A stretch of 64,000 bases of DNA from JAJDYQ01 sp965214035. GTDB taxonomy: Bacteria > Pseudomonadota > Gammaproteobacteria > JAJDYQ01. The stretch is taken from the NCBI GenBank assembly GCA_965214035.1, contig OZ243932.1, positions 434,001 through 498,000 on the forward strand, in the 5' to 3' direction. Position 1 is the first letter of the stretch. Each line of letters opens with the position of its first letter. The notes below the pieces were generated by a model. That model had not been told where the DNA came from, searched no databases, and saw only the letters and a list, made by a program, of their open reading frames with translations. The position numbers were made by a program, and so were the translations under genes. This document shows positions 63,263 through 64,000 of this stretch, piece after piece.

Positions 63263-63331
63263 AAAAGCGGACTAGGAAACACTGAATCCAATCAGAGCAT
63301 CCGCCGGATTATGAACCATAGCTGGATGAAG

Positions 63332-64000
63332 CTAAAGATCCTTCAAAAAAATACGCGACTTTCGCTGATAGTTATACAAGCGGCGTCTGGCGATTGGCAG
63401 GTCGTCGATTCGGACTGCTGAAAAGCCATGCTCCTGAAACCAGTGAGCGGCCTGAGTCGTCAGCACAAACATCTGCCGGATGCCGGCATCGGCAGCGTGT
63501 TGTTGAGCCGCATCGAGCAGCCGGTCGCCACTGCCGGAACCCTGACAGGCCGGGGCCATGGCCAGACAGGCCAGCTCGGCCATGCCGGCCTTTCTGTATG
63601 GATAGACTGCCGCGCAGCCAATGACCGCACCATCGCGTACAGCGACCAGAAAATGATCGATCTCCAGCTCCAGCCGTCGCCGCTGGCGCCTGACCAGCAC
63701 ACCCGAATCCTCCAATGGTTTGATGACCTGCAAAATACCTGTAATATCCTCCAACTGTGCCGTGCGAATTGTGTCGAAAGGTTCCGCGCTGATCAGGGTG
63801 CCGACCCCGTCACGGGTGAACAACTCCTGTACAATCGCCCCTGGCACAGCCCAGCGCAGAACATGTACCCGGCGTACTCCCGCGTTGACAGCCTGTACAG
63901 ACACATCCAGCAAGTGCCGGGTTGCATCATCCAATCGCCGTCGGCCATGCAGCAACTCACGTGCTTCATGCTCGGTAAGCTGGCGCAGCAACCTGCGGCG
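63332..64000 (-). CDS. argA: N-acetylglutamate synthase, C-terminal part (runs off the window)
   Basis: About 220 residues are visible. There is an amino-acid-kinase-like end (VHVLRWAVPGAIVQELFTRDGVGT) and a GNAT domain with ITGILQVIKPLEDSGVLVRR, AELACLAMAPACQGSGSGDRLL (acetyl-CoA binding) and WFQEHGFSAV. This is the ArgA arrangement, catalysing the first step of arginine synthesis. The gene continues beyond base 64000; the start is not in view. Confidence 0.88.
   Translation of the reverse strand, partial: RRRLLRQLTEHEARELLHGRRRLDDATRHLLDVSVQAVNAGVRRVHVLRWAVPGAIVQELFTRDGVGTLISAEPFDTIRTAQLEDITGILQVIKPLEDSGVLVRRQRRRLELEIDHFLVAVRDGAVIGCAAVYPYRKAGMAELACLAMAPACQGSGSGDRLLDAAQQHAADAGIRQMFVLTTQAAHWFQEHGFSAVRIDDLPIARRRLYNYQRKSRIFLKDL

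Noticed and set aside
1..64000. tRNA, rRNA or riboswitch genes
   Set aside because: None recognised by eye; no cloverleaf ends or conserved rRNA blocks noticed. A covariance search would be needed to exclude small RNAs.

Overview
The window looks like the chromosome of a sulfur-oxidising gammaproteobacterium, probably host- or biofilm-associated and rich in mobile DNA. The evidence is an ATP sulfurylase (sat), a Gly/Tyr-rich secreted protein of the sulfur-globule type, two small periplasmic cytochromes c, a caa3-type cytochrome oxidase locus with heme A and copper assembly genes, and a bioBFHCD, ubiCA, rpoZ-spoT, orn and argG complement of gammaproteobacterial type. Species cannot be assigned from the sequence alone.

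Layout. 1-2000: a glycosyltransferase gene, already carrying a stop codon, split by a 1546-bp cassette with perfect 27-bp inverted ends and an 8-bp target duplication. Its cargo is two TIR-like genes and a small membrane protein. 2115-10861: housekeeping genes (DUF2970, sat, DAHP synthase, sufE, HD hydrolase, argG, M48 protease, orn, dienelactone hydrolase). A second, 484-bp cassette of the same type carrying a tnpB fragment sits next to the M48 start codon. 10881-12606: gene remnants (autotransporter barrel copy, Fnr-type regulator, methyltransferase). 12904-22230: a 3108-residue Calx-beta-rich autotransporter with a run of 25 C in its 5' coding region, so it is probably phase-variable. 22357-24992: rpoZ-spoT.

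25164-41885: an accessory region. It holds an IS1595-family element with restriction-modification cargo, a complete type I R-M locus with an AlbA_2 protein and a coiled-coil membrane protein, relics of a second copy of that locus, integron-like attC hairpins, IS256, a deleted IS30, and a DUF5655 nuclease-like gene. A 10.5-kb stretch holding the type I locus lies between perfect 232-bp direct repeats.

41959-64000: core genes (ubiCA, comF, bioBFHCD, DUF2244, coxBA-ctaG-coxC facing ctaB-ctaA-assembly factor-SURF1, DUF2909, two cytochromes c, sulfur-globule protein, MlaC-like protein, aspartic protease, hydrolase, Nudix, EamA, argA).

The most unusual signal is a family of DNA ends beginning GGGAATTATATA, seen at seven places. 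They bound cassettes whose cargo differs each time (TIR-like defence genes, a tnpB fragment, a methylase/nuclease pair, integron-type cassettes). Only one carries a transposase (IS1595 family). Two cassettes lacking a transposase have exact 8-bp duplications of nearly the same T-rich target. This suggests trans-mobilised insertion cassettes that move defence genes around this genome.
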